A stretch of DNA of 64,000 nt, taken from the NCBI GenBank assembly GCA_030621085.1, contig JAUXIJ010000005.1, positions 1 through 64,000 of the forward strand, read 5' to 3'. Shown here piece by piece: positions 1 through 10,368 of this stretch (position 1 is the first letter of the stretch; each line of letters opens with the position of its first letter). The translations under genes and the position numbers were made by a program. Under the pieces are notes generated by a model. The model searched no databases, had not been told where the DNA came from, and worked only from the letters and a program-made list of their open reading frames with translations. Source of the DNA: Candidatus Cloacimonadota bacterium. GTDB taxonomy: Bacteria; Cloacimonadota; Cloacimonadia; Cloacimonadales; TCS61.

Positions 1-138
1 CTTTTTTTATTTTTTGTAATTTTTTTATTACATTTTTTACAAAAATAAATTGACCATCATCTTTTTTTTTTAAGTTTTGTACTCAGAATTGCTTTGGGAA
101 ATTTCCTTTTTTTAAGCAGAAGATATAATGGAGATGTA

Positions 139-2811
139 ATGGGAAAACGGATCCTGATAGTTGAAGACGAACAAATTATCGGAGAAGATATAAAAAGAAC
201 TTTAGAACAGTCCGGTTATTCTGTAATTGATGTTATAGCTTCCGGAGAGGAGGCTTTACAAAAACTAGATAAGCTGAATCCAGATATGATATTGATGGAT
301 ATCATGCTGGGAGAAACACTAACTGGAATTGAAACTGCAAATGAAGTTCTGAAATCCTACGATATTCCTATACTTTATCTAACAGCTTATGCTAATGAAA
401 AAATACTGGAAGAAGCTAAGTTGACTCAACCATACGGGTATATTATTAAGCCATTTGAAGAGAAGGAGTTACATGCATCAATCGAAATGGCTTTTTATCG
501 ACACAGAATGGAAAATACTTTAAAGGAGAGCGAAAAAAAACACAGGATATTATTTAATAATATAATAGATCCTATCTTCATTTTCTCCAAAGAAGACCTG
601 CACTTCCTGGATTGTAATAATTCGGTTATAGAAAATTATGGCTATTCAAAAGAAGAATTAAAAAAAATGACTCCTTTCGATCTTCATCTGAAAAGTGAAT
701 ACGAAAAAGTACAACATTACGTAAAAAAAATCACTACCGAACCAGTCATATACAACCATCTTACAAAAGAAGGAAAAAAAATATTAGTTGAGATTCTTTC
801 TAAAGAAATAACTTATGAAAATAAATCTGCGATTCTGAGTATTGCACACAATATAACAGAGCGTATTAAAGCCAAAGAAAAACTTAAGGAAATTCAGGAA
901 CGTCTATCCATCGTTTTTAAAAATGTTCCCAATATCATCCTTTATGAAATTGGTGGTGGTCGCAGGTTTGTATCTGAAAACATCATTAAGCTACTTGGCT
1001 ATCCTGCACTAGAATTTATAAAAGATAAGAAAAAATTTACCAGTTTGATACACAAAGATGACCGTGAGATCATAAAGCAGAAAATTCATGCATGGAGAGA
1101 AAGCGGATCTGCTGAAATGCTTACTCTCTGGTACAGAATTAACCTTTCCTCAGGGAAAAATATCTGGATAGAAGATCGGATGGTTGCCATCACTCCCGCT
1201 AATGGTAAGAAATACATTACGGGCGTTTTGATAGATAACTCCGACCTGAAAAAGGCTGATGAAGCATTAAAGATCAGCCAATCAAGATATAAGGCAGTTG
1301 TGGAAGATCAGACTGAGTATATAGCTCGATTCCTGCAAGATACTACGCTCACATTTGTCAATGAAGCTTATTGCCGGTTTGCCGGTAAAAGCAATGAAAA
1401 TCTGATTGGTACAAAATGGCTAAATAAAATTTCTACCGAGGAGAAAGAAGACTTTTTAAAAATATTTAATTCCCTAACTATTGAAGATCCTGTTGCCACA
1501 AGAGAATTTGAAACAGAACTTGAGGATGGAACTGCGATTTGGACTGAATGGACATTTCGTGCCCTGTTCGATGAAAATGGAAATTTCATTGAATTTCAAT
1601 CTGTGGGTAAAGATATTACAGATAGGAAGAATGCAGAAGTTGAAAAGCAGAAAATCCAGGACCAGCTTTTTCAATCACAGAAAATGGAAGTAGTCGGACG
1701 TTTAGCCGGTGGAATCGCTCACGATTTCAATAATCTTCTCACAGCCATCAACGGTTATGCCGACCTTGCAAAAAAGAAATTAGATATTAATGATCCGGTC
1801 GCAGAAGATATCGATGTTATCAAAGAATGTGGAGAAAAAGCAGCAAAACTGACCCAACAGCTTCTTGGTTTCTCACGCAGACAGATCACTGATAAGAAGA
1901 TAATCGATTTGAATGTGGTGATTCAAGACCTGAATAAAATGCTCACTCGCCTCATTGGTGAAGAAATAGAATTGAAAACCTGCACATCCGAAGAGCAATG
2001 CATCGTTAATGCAGATTCAGGGCAAATAGAGCAGGTTCTTGTAAACCTGATTGTAAATGCTAGAGATGCGATACCCAAAGGTGGAGTAATTACGATAAGT
2101 ACAATTATCGAGACGATCAATTCAGAGCAAGCAAAGAAACTTGGTCTTGAGCAAAGTGGTAAATACACTTTAACCTCTGTGCAAGATACAGGAAGTGGAA
2201 TCCCGGAAGACATAAGAGAGAAGATATTCGAACCCTTCTTCACAACAAAAGAGCTAGGTGAGGGTACAGGGCTTGGCCTGGCAACGGTTTATGGGATAAT
2301 AAAACAGAATGATGGGCATATTATTGTAGAATCTGAAGTTAGTAAAGGAACCCGTTTTAGATTCTATCTACCCTACATTGAAGCAGCTATTTCCAAATCA
2401 GAAACTAAAGCTATCGAGGAAGAGGAACTTCCCAGAGGAAATGAAACAATTCTCCTGGTGGAAGATGAAGAAAATATCAGAGAGTTTGTTGCTTCAATTC
2501 TTGAAGAATATGGTTATAATATTCTGGAAGCGACTAATGGAGAAGAAGGACTTCAACTGGCAAAAGATTATAAAGAACCGATCGATTTACTTCTTTCCGA
2601 TATCAGAATGCCTAAAATGAGTGGCCCAGAACTTTCAGAACTGCTTAAAAAAGATCATCGAGAGACAAAAGCTCTCTTTATCTCGGGACATACTGATGAT
2701 GATGTTCTTCAAGAAATTACCAGATCAAATGCAGGTTTCTTGCACAAACCTTTTTCCTTTACAGCACTTGTAAACAAAGTACGTGAGGTACTCAATAAAA
2801 AAGGAACCTAA
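139..2811 (+). CDS. Hybrid sensor histidine kinase (REC-PAS repeats-HisKA-HATPase-REC)
   Basis: Receiver start MGKRILIVEDEQ, HisKA 'GGIAHDFNNLLTAI', HATPase 'DTGSGIPEDIREKIFEPFFTTK', C-terminal receiver 'ILLVEDEENIREF'. ATG at 139 preferred over ORF start at 94. Confidence 0.9.
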   Translation: MGKRILIVEDEQIIGEDIKRTLEQSGYSVIDVIASGEEALQKLDKLNPDMILMDIMLGETLTGIETANEVLKSYDIPILYLTAYANEKILEEAKLTQPYGYIIKPFEEKELHASIEMAFYRHRMENTLKESEKKHRILFNNIIDPIFIFSKEDLHFLDCNNSVIENYGYSKEELKKMTPFDLHLKSEYEKVQHYVKKITTEPVIYNHLTKEGKKILVEILSKEITYENKSAILSIAHNITERIKAKEKLKEIQERLSIVFKNVPNIILYEIGGGRRFVSENIIKLLGYPALEFIKDKKKFTSLIHKDDREIIKQKIHAWRESGSAEMLTLWYRINLSSGKNIWIEDRMVAITPANGKKYITGVLIDNSDLKKADEALKISQSRYKAVVEDQTEYIARFLQDTTLTFVNEAYCRFAGKSNENLIGTKWLNKISTEEKEDFLKIFNSLTIEDPVATREFETELEDGTAIWTEWTFRALFDENGNFIEFQSVGKDITDRKNAEVEKQKIQDQLFQSQKMEVVGRLAGGIAHDFNNLLTAINGYADLAKKKLDINDPVAEDIDVIKECGEKAAKLTQQLLGFSRRQITDKKIIDLNVVIQDLNKMLTRLIGEEIELKTCTSEEQCIVNADSGQIEQVLVNLIVNARDAIPKGGVITISTIIETINSEQAKKLGLEQSGKYTLTSVQDTGSGIPEDIREKIFEPFFTTKELGEGTGLGLATVYGIIKQNDGHIIVESEVSKGTRFRFYLPYIEAAISKSETKAIEEEELPRGNETILLVEDEENIREFVASILEEYGYNILEATNGEEGLQLAKDYKEPIDLLLSDIRMPKMSGPELSELLKKDHRETKALFISGHTDDDVLQEITRSNAGFLHKPFSFTALVNKVREVLNKKGT

Positions 2812-4908
2812 ATGAAAAAACGTAAAGCTGAACTCGAGAAGCGGATATTTATCCTCTTTTTCATTATTACTTTCATTCTTGTATTAACCATTATATTCAT
2901 CGAGTGGCAATTGGTGAAATTTGGCATAACGCAGTATGAAGATGTAAATCTGAATTTAACTTTTTCAGATTTCAAGATAGTCCAGAGTGAAAAACAAACT
3001 ATTTCACAAAACAAACTCATAAAATTTACATCCGACATCAGGCTTGAAGATGCTATTAGAATTAAGAATGCTAAACAAATATCAAATCGCTTACATTCAC
3101 ATTACGAACAGGCAGATGTGAATAATCTCACGATCTATAGCAGGGAGAGAATGGTTATTTTTGGAACAAAATGGGATTTAATAGATAAATATCTTGCTCA
3201 GATCTATCAGAATGCCTCTAAAGAAAAATCGGGATCTTTTATAGCGAATTTTGGAAACAAACTCTTTCAAATTGATTATTATCCTCTTATATCCAGCAAA
3301 GAGATCACTGAACTATTGGCAGTATTCATCATTGTGGAAAAAATCGAGATCAACACATTCCATTTAAGTTCACAATATAACCTCAAGCTTGTGCCTTTTG
3401 ATGGTGAATTGAACGAAGAACAGATGCCACTTACCTTAATAAATCATATAGCTGATCTAAACTTAATTGTTCAAAATATGTCTCGGAATCAGGAAATTGA
3501 ATCGATTCACAAGTTAAATGTAGAACTTGCAGTTGGAATCCATATTCTGTATGACTTACAGAACCAACCTGGTGGTATCCTTCTTGTCTCCTATGTCAGA
3601 GATACAAACAGATTTGCTAATCAGAGTATGCTTCTTTTTGTTCTTATTTTACTGGCTACATCACTTATCATGATCGTCCTGCTTGGAAACTGGTTTAGTA
3701 AAACCATTCTGATGCCAGTAAATAGCATCAGTGAAAGAATGCGAGAGATATCGGTCAATCCCTCTACGTTAAAACCAATTGAACAAAAATATACAGGCGT
3801 TCTTGGAGATATGGTGAATTCTTTTAACATGATGAATATTGCTCTTTCCAATCATCGCAAGAACTTGCAGGAGTATAAGATCATAACAGATAATATCGAT
3901 TCAGGTATTTTCTGGCTTGATAATGATTTTAATATTATCCTGTTCAATCCCAGTTTCATGAAGATCACGGGTTTGAAAAAGGAAGAGGAAATTATTGGTA
4001 AGAATCTTTCCCGACTTCTGGGAACCAAAGAGAACATTCTTAATAAAATGGAAGGTTATAGCATTACTATACTCCAACTCGAGATCTATCCAAATAACAG
4101 ATTGAGGTATGTTACATTGAATCTTCGTAGGACTAAATATGACGAGGGTTATCGCTTCTTTGGAAGTATTACAGATATTTCCAATGAGATAAAACAGACA
4201 AAAGCCAGGGAAGCCCTGGAGCTGGAACTTATCAAAAGCAACAAAGCCGCTGAACTCGGCAGGAAAGTGGAAGGTATTGTTCATAATATCAATTCCCCTC
4301 TCAATTCGATTCTGGGATATGCCCAATTGCTCAAAAAAGAACACAAAGACAACGAAGATATAACTAAAATTATAGATGCCGGAAAAAAAATCGCAAAAAA
4401 TGTGAAAGGATTGCTTACAAAAGTTAAACAAAGCAATATCTCAAGCGTGCGACCTATCAAGATCAACGAACTTATAGATCGGGAGTTGGATTTCTGTGAA
4501 CATAATCTTTTCTTTAAACACTACGTAACCCTGGAGAAGAATTTTCAGGAAGATATTCCCAAACTTAATGCTATTTATAGTGATATAAGTCTATGCATTG
4601 CCAATATCATCAATAATGCTATCGAGGCACTAAAAAACAGTGAAGATAAATTTCTGCGAGTTAGAACATACTCACACAACAATATGATCGCTACCGAGAT
4701 AGAAGATACAGGTGAAGGCATTAAAAAGAGAGATATTCCCAAAATATTTGAATCATATTTTTCTACAAAAACAGGTAAAGATGGAACAGGCTTCGGTCTG
4801 GGACTGGCAATTTCAAAAAGCGTGGTTGAAAAGTATAACGGTTATATTACGGTCGATTCTAAAGTTGGGCTGGGCAGTAAGTTCACAATAAATCTACCAA
4901 TTAAGTAA
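2812..4908 (+). CDS. Membrane sensor histidine kinase (HAMP/PAS/HisKA/HATPase)
   Basis: N-terminal TM, second TM, PAS, 'GIVHNINSPLNSILGYAQLL' H-box, 'EDTGEGIKKRDIPKIFESYFSTK' and 'GFGLGLAIS' ATPase boxes. Confidence 0.88.
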   Translation: MKKRKAELEKRIFILFFIITFILVLTIIFIEWQLVKFGITQYEDVNLNLTFSDFKIVQSEKQTISQNKLIKFTSDIRLEDAIRIKNAKQISNRLHSHYEQADVNNLTIYSRERMVIFGTKWDLIDKYLAQIYQNASKEKSGSFIANFGNKLFQIDYYPLISSKEITELLAVFIIVEKIEINTFHLSSQYNLKLVPFDGELNEEQMPLTLINHIADLNLIVQNMSRNQEIESIHKLNVELAVGIHILYDLQNQPGGILLVSYVRDTNRFANQSMLLFVLILLATSLIMIVLLGNWFSKTILMPVNSISERMREISVNPSTLKPIEQKYTGVLGDMVNSFNMMNIALSNHRKNLQEYKIITDNIDSGIFWLDNDFNIILFNPSFMKITGLKKEEEIIGKNLSRLLGTKENILNKMEGYSITILQLEIYPNNRLRYVTLNLRRTKYDEGYRFFGSITDISNEIKQTKAREALELELIKSNKAAELGRKVEGIVHNINSPLNSILGYAQLLKKEHKDNEDITKIIDAGKKIAKNVKGLLTKVKQSNISSVRPIKINELIDRELDFCEHNLFFKHYVTLEKNFQEDIPKLNAIYSDISLCIANIINNAIEALKNSEDKFLRVRTYSHNNMIATEIEDTGEGIKKRDIPKIFESYFSTKTGKDGTGFGLGLAISKSVVEKYNGYITVDSKVGLGSKFTINLPIK

Positions 4909-4920
4909 AAGGAAGGATCT

Positions 4921-6339
4921 ATGATGACTAACAGACAGAATAGGAATAAAAACAAAAAGGCACGAATTCTCATAGTTGATGACGAACAGGATACACGAGA
5001 CATCTTTAAGCGTCAGTTGGAAGAGGATTATCACATCGATACAGCAGAATCTGCCCTTGTTGCAGTGGAAAAAATAAAACAAAATAATTATCACATTGCA
5101 CTTACCGACCTGGTTATGCCAGGTGAAGATGGACTGGAACTTCTAAAGACAATTAAGAAGAATTGGCCTCAAATTGCGGTGATGGTCATCAGCGGTAAAG
5201 CTTCCATCGAAATGGCTGTAGAAGCAATGAAACTAGGCGCCGATGAATTTATAGAGAAACCTGTGGAAGATCTGGACCTGCTTAAATTGATGATAAAAAA
5301 GATCCTCAAGATCACATGGCAGAAAGAAGAAATAAAACGCCTGCGTTCTATCCTGGATGATAAATTTGACAGAGCTCATATTGTAGGCAGCAGTTTAGCG
5401 ATCCAGCAACGTTTGGAAAAGGTTAAACGTGTAGCACCGCTGGATACTACTATTCTTATCTCTGGAGAAACAGGAGTTGGTAAAGAACTATTTGCCGAGT
5501 TGATCTATAAAAATAGTAACCGAAAAAACAAAAAATTCGTAACGGTGAATTGTGGTAGTCTCCCGGAAAATCTTTTAGAAAGCACACTTTTCGGACACAA
5601 AAAAGGTTCATTCACCAGTGCTATCCGCGATAAAATAGGTTATTTCCAGGAAGCCGATGGTGGTACGCTTTTCCTGGATGAAATCACAGAAACAACTCCT
5701 GCATTTCAGGTAAAATTACTACGAGCTCTGGAAAAAGGGGTTATCCGTCAAGTGGGTGGTGATCAAGATATTTTCGTAGATGTCAGAATCATTGCAGCAA
5801 CCAATAAAGACCTTGATGAGGAAGTATTACACGAAAATTTTAGGGAAGACCTCTATTATCGTCTGAATGTAATAAACATTCACATTCCTCCGCTGAGGGA
5901 ACGAATGGAAGATATCAAATTATTGACCAAATCATTCGTAACTGAATTCTGCAAGAAATACAATAAGCCAAACTTGAAAATATCCGATGCGGTTTTTTCT
6001 ATTTTGAGTAGTAATGAATGGAAGGGTAACATAAGAGAATTAAGAAATGCCGTTGAACATGCCGTGGCACTCGCCGATCATGATACAATCTTGTTTGAAG
6101 ATCTTCCAACCAATATAACTCAAAGACGAAGTGATCGAGGATATAGTAGAAATTATGATAATCTTCAATTCTCTACTGCAAAAGACATATTTGAAAAGAC
6201 TTACATAGAAAATCTGATGAATAAATGCCAGGGTGACGTTACAAAAGTATCCAAAATATCTAATATAAAAAGGCAGAATTTATACGAGAAATTTAAAAAA
6301 TATGATCTCGATCCAAATAGTTTCAGAATAAATAAGTAA
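4921..6339 (+). CDS. Sigma-54-dependent NtrC-family response regulator
   Basis: Receiver 'ARILIVDDEQDTRDIF', AAA+ Walker A 'GETGVGKELFAELIY', Walker B 'GGTLFLDEI', C-terminal Fis-like helix-turn-helix. Confidence 0.92.
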   Translation: MMTNRQNRNKNKKARILIVDDEQDTRDIFKRQLEEDYHIDTAESALVAVEKIKQNNYHIALTDLVMPGEDGLELLKTIKKNWPQIAVMVISGKASIEMAVEAMKLGADEFIEKPVEDLDLLKLMIKKILKITWQKEEIKRLRSILDDKFDRAHIVGSSLAIQQRLEKVKRVAPLDTTILISGETGVGKELFAELIYKNSNRKNKKFVTVNCGSLPENLLESTLFGHKKGSFTSAIRDKIGYFQEADGGTLFLDEITETTPAFQVKLLRALEKGVIRQVGGDQDIFVDVRIIAATNKDLDEEVLHENFREDLYYRLNVINIHIPPLRERMEDIKLLTKSFVTEFCKKYNKPNLKISDAVFSILSSNEWKGNIRELRNAVEHAVALADHDTILFEDLPTNITQRRSDRGYSRNYDNLQFSTAKDIFEKTYIENLMNKCQGDVTKVSKISNIKRQNLYEKFKKYDLDPNSFRINK

Positions 6340-6340
6340 T

Positions 6341-7627
6341 CTAATCAGCCTCTTTCTCAAGAAGATATAACATCATGATAATGATATAGAACAACATACA
6401 GAAATCTGCCAATAAAATGAATTTGTAAAATATCCTATAAAGTGAATTAAACAAAAATGCCGAGAACAGGAATATTAAATTAAAATTAAGCAGTCTTTTC
6501 AAATCCTTTGGAATGATAATAATAAACGAAAGAAGCGGCAGCCAGATCACATTGTTGTAGGAAAGCCGGGCTGCAGGCAGAAAGAACTCACTTAAAAATA
6601 CTAACGTTAAACCAACCAAAAAGATCATTTCTATTGAAACATCCTGTTTCCTTTTCCTAAAGAGAAAAATAGAAAATAATAGAATTACAGTTATTAACGA
6701 TATCCACAAAATACTGGATTGTACTTTTACATCCAGATACCTTCTGAATAATTCCTGGAAAGATGAATCTATCATGGGAAGATTACCGGAGATAACGGAA
6801 TTTTTGACACCTTCGATTATATTGAAATTCGGATGTAATGATATTGATGATTGAATAATACCCAAATGGAATAATTCATGAATTTTCATTGCAGAAAAAT
6901 AATTTTGCCATGTGCTGAAATCTGCAATAATAAATGATGAAGCAATTCCAATAATAACTCCGATGATCCCTCCGGTTATTACTTTCCATTTACGATAAAT
7001 AAGAAAAGGAATACCCATTAATATTACAGGAGGTCTTAAACTCAATGTGAAACCAAGTATTATACCGGCTATAAGAAAATTGTATTTAAAATCTTGCTTC
7101 GATATCCAATAGGCTAAAACAATCAAGAATGCAAAAAGCATATAGACTTGCCCCTTTTCGATATGCAGACGCCAGAAAAAACTTCCTGCAATAAGTAATA
7201 AGCCGATTATCCAAATTATCTTTGATTTTATTCCCGAATCTGTTATTTTGGAAAAAACAACAATAATAAAAATTAACATCATCCATTGAAATATCGCCCA
7301 GAGGATCTGTTGAGTTTTGTAAGGTATTCTGGCAAAAGGAGCATGAAGTAATAAAAAAGATGGTGGTACAGTGAGCCTGCTTACAGGAAGATTATAAAAA
7401 AAATCCCTAGCATCAACATAATATTCAGGTGTTTCATTATTCCATTTGAAATAATATGGATCCTCTTCTTCTAATAAAAGCCTTGCTCCCACAACGCGAT
7501 TCCTGAGATCGATAGCACCGTATTTCAATGTATTCATAGTATCAAAACTGATACAGATCGCAGCCATTATAATTGAATATCCTAAAAGTATAATCGTGAA
7601 TATGTTAATATATTTATTTTTCTTCAT
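6341..7627 (-). CDS. Polytopic membrane protein, GT87/DUF2029-like glycosyltransferase
   Basis: Multiple TM segments; '[19 protein letters not shown]' region typical of GT-C glycosyltransferases; paralog of the next ORF. Confidence 0.6.
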   Translation of the reverse strand: MKKNKYINIFTIILLGYSIIMAAICISFDTMNTLKYGAIDLRNRVVGARLLLEEEDPYYFKWNNETPEYYVDARDFFYNLPVSRLTVPPSFLLLHAPFARIPYKTQQILWAIFQWMMLIFIIVVFSKITDSGIKSKIIWIIGLLLIAGSFFWRLHIEKGQVYMLFAFLIVLAYWISKQDFKYNFLIAGIILGFTLSLRPPVILMGIPFLIYRKWKVITGGIIGVIIGIASSFIIADFSTWQNYFSAMKIHELFHLGIIQSSISLHPNFNIIEGVKNSVISGNLPMIDSSFQELFRRYLDVKVQSSILWISLITVILLFSIFLFRKRKQDVSIEMIFLVGLTLVFLSEFFLPAARLSYNNVIWLPLLSFIIIIPKDLKRLLNFNLIFLFSAFLFNSLYRIFYKFILLADFCMLFYIIIMMLYLLEKEAD

Positions 7628-8769
7628 TTTTTGTTCCTTAAAATTGAAAGAATAGCTTCTGAATTAATAATTATTAAAGAAAGAGGTATAAGCCAGATAA
7701 CATTATTATATGAAAACCTGGCAGCTGGAATGAAAAATTCCGAGATTAGGACCATCAGTGAACCATAAAAGAATAAAACTTTTATATTCACTGCTTTTAT
7801 TTTTAATCTCAGTAATAAAGCAATAAAAACTATTAAACATATAATTAAACCTATAATAAGGAAATTCGAGGGTATTCTTATATTAAAAAAATTGAAAAAT
7901 ATTCCCTGAATAGATGAATCAGATATCGGCAATTGCGCTCCCATCCAAAGATCTCTTGTATCTTCAATATTTATATACGGATATCTTTCAGCACTCATTT
8001 TGAGAATACCCAAATGTACTTTCTCATGAATATCCATTGCAGTAAAATAACTTTTCCAAATTTTGAAATTAACGAAGATAAATGAAGTGAGTATACCAAT
8101 AATAAAACCAATTATTTGTCCAACTATGAATCTCCATTTCTTATATAATAGGAATGGAACTCCAATAAGACACATTGGCGGACGCAAAGCTGTTGTATAA
8201 CCGATAATGATTCCACTTAGGATAGAACTAAATTTCTTTTTATCCTGGTATATGTAATATGCAATAGAAAATAAGAAAATAAATAAAATGTAAATCTGTC
8301 CTCTTTCAACATGTAATCTGAAAACATAACTTCCTGCCATAAAAAAAAGACTTGTTATCCAAATTAATTTAGTTTTTATAAGATTTTTTTCTGATTTAGA
8401 GAAAAAATATATACTGAAAATCAATAATAACCACTGAATAAACATCCATAAATAACGTTGTATTTTGTATGGTAATTCTGAGAAAAAAGAATGCAGTTGC
8501 AACACTGTAGGGGGGACTGTAACTCTACTCACAGGAATATTCGGATGATCACGAGAATCCAAAAAAAAATCAGAAAAGCTGTTATTCCATTTAAAAAAAT
8601 AAGGGTCATATCCAGCTTTTATTAATCTGCTTCCTACTACTCTGTTCCTTAAATCAATACCTCCGAAGAGAGATGTATTTTCAATATCCTTTATAAATCC
8701 AACTACAGCAAAAAAAATGGACATTATCAATAAAAATGATAATAGTAGATTAATCTCATTTTTCTTCAT
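7624..8769 (-). CDS. Polytopic membrane protein, GT87/DUF2029-like glycosyltransferase (tandem paralog)
   Basis: Shares '[21 protein letters not shown]', 'PVSRVTVPP', 'LRPP' with the adjacent ORF. Confidence 0.6.
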   Translation of the reverse strand: MKKNEINLLLSFLLIMSIFFAVVGFIKDIENTSLFGGIDLRNRVVGSRLIKAGYDPYFFKWNNSFSDFFLDSRDHPNIPVSRVTVPPTVLQLHSFFSELPYKIQRYLWMFIQWLLLIFSIYFFSKSEKNLIKTKLIWITSLFFMAGSYVFRLHVERGQIYILFIFLFSIAYYIYQDKKKFSSILSGIIIGYTTALRPPMCLIGVPFLLYKKWRFIVGQIIGFIIGILTSFIFVNFKIWKSYFTAMDIHEKVHLGILKMSAERYPYINIEDTRDLWMGAQLPISDSSIQGIFFNFFNIRIPSNFLIIGLIICLIVFIALLLRLKIKAVNIKVLFFYGSLMVLISEFFIPAARFSYNNVIWLIPLSLIIINSEAILSILRNKK

Positions 8770-10342
8770 GATAATCCTTCTCTGTGTTTACTTCCCAGAT
8801 ATTATCTTTAGTTTCGATATTATTAATAATATTCTCTACAGCCGTCATTGCAGTAAGCATCGAATGGTCCTGGTTATTATACCTATGCATCCCATTCCTG
8901 CCTATTAAAAATAGATTCTCAAACTTGTCTGTAAATTCTCTAATAACATTGAATCTATTGTAAGTCCCAAAGTAAGCCGGATAGGTTTTGGGCATCCTGA
9001 TAACAACACTGTCCAGGATATCTTCTTTTTCAATCAGATCAATTTTGCAGAACTCATCGATCGCAAATTCCGCAAAATCTTTATCTGCCATACTCCACAG
9101 TTCATCACCTTCACTGCAGAAATATTCCAGACCTATCCAAACATTGTTATCATCTTTAACCATATATGGACTCCAGTTATTGAAAATCTGAAGCCTTCCC
9201 ACTTTCACATCACGTTCCTGGATGTATATCCAGTTATCAGGAATGATATTGTTCAATGTTTTGAATTTTGTTTCATTTTTTATCTTCATTTTTTTCAGGA
9301 GAAGTCCCACAGTAACGAAATCCCGGTATATCAATCCTTCGGATATTTTTCTCACTTCCTCAGGAACATGTTCGCCCATCGCTTTTATCAAATCTTTTAC
9401 AGGCATGCATGAGAAAAAGTAGTCACCTTCCATCTTGAATTCATTTCCGGTTTTATCATTGCGGATGGTTACACTAATTATCTTGTCTTTATTTGTTTCG
9501 ATTCCGATAACTTTTTGGTTAAGATTTATCTCTCCCCCTTTTTCAGAAATTAATTCTGCAACTTTTTCCCAAAGCTGACCGGGACCGAATTTGGGATACA
9601 TAAATTGTTCTATCAAACTTGTTTCAGTTTTTTTCTGATCTATGGATACATCTTTAGAAAAGATATTCTTTAGAGCATGAATTATAGCTTTTGTTATGGA
9701 GAGTCCCTTTATCCGTTGTGCACCCCACTCAGGTTTTATCTTGCTGCAGGGAACTCTCCACACTTTTTCCGTATAATCTTTAAAGAATGTTAGATAGAGT
9801 TCCTTCCCAAATCTATTAATAAAGAAATCCTCCAGGTTTTTTTCTTGCTTGATAGGAAAAAGACGGATAGTCAGATAGCTCCAACCGATCTTAAAAATTC
9901 TCAGTATTCCCAAATTTTGAAGGGTTTTCAGGTTCAAGGAGATCGGATAATCAAAGAATTTCCTGAGAAAAAAAATCCTGGAGAGTCTGCTGCGGATTAG
10001 TATAACCTCATCCTGTTTTTGCGGGTCGGGTGCATTCACATCCTTTGAAAGAGGAATATTCTTATGGAGTATTAAATCGTCTTTGGAGGGAGCACCTTGA
10101 AGCGGAAGAATATCCTGCCACCATTTCATTACTCTTTCCGATTTAGAAAAGAACCGATGCCCACCGAGATCAATCCTGTTACCTTTATAATTTATAGTTT
10201 TGGAGATTCCACCTATGTCACCGGTTGCTTCAAAGATTATTGGTTTGATGTCTGTTCTTTGTAATAATTCATAAGCCGCAGTAAGCCCTGCTGGTCCTGC
10301 TCCTATAATTATCGCTTTTTCTTCTGTTAACAACTTTTCCAT
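8756..10342 (-). CDS. FAD-dependent NAD(P)-binding oxidoreductase (protoporphyrinogen oxidase/UDP-galactopyranose mutase-like)
   Basis: N-terminal Rossmann '[18 protein letters not shown]', '[16 protein letters not shown]', C-terminal '[20 protein letters not shown]'. Confidence 0.8.
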   Translation of the reverse strand: MEKLLTEEKAIIIGAGPAGLTAAYELLQRTDIKPIIFEATGDIGGISKTINYKGNRIDLGGHRFFSKSERVMKWWQDILPLQGAPSKDDLILHKNIPLSKDVNAPDPQKQDEVILIRSRLSRIFFLRKFFDYPISLNLKTLQNLGILRIFKIGWSYLTIRLFPIKQEKNLEDFFINRFGKELYLTFFKDYTEKVWRVPCSKIKPEWGAQRIKGLSITKAIIHALKNIFSKDVSIDQKKTETSLIEQFMYPKFGPGQLWEKVAELISEKGGEINLNQKVIGIETNKDKIISVTIRNDKTGNEFKMEGDYFFSCMPVKDLIKAMGEHVPEEVRKISEGLIYRDFVTVGLLLKKMKIKNETKFKTLNNIIPDNWIYIQERDVKVGRLQIFNNWSPYMVKDDNNVWIGLEYFCSEGDELWSMADKDFAEFAIDEFCKIDLIEKEDILDSVVIRMPKTYPAYFGTYNRFNVIREFTDKFENLFLIGRNGMHRYNNQDHSMLTAMTAVENIINNIETKDNIWEVNTEKDYHEEK

Positions 10343-10368
10343 CCTATCCCATTACAATTTAAGCTTTT

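Noticed and set aside
1-93. T-rich leader as a regulatory element
   Set aside because: Low-complexity AT sequence at the window edge with no clear motif.
3901-4431. 176-aa minus-strand ORF inside the second histidine kinase
   Set aside because: Antisense shadow of conserved kinase coding sequence.
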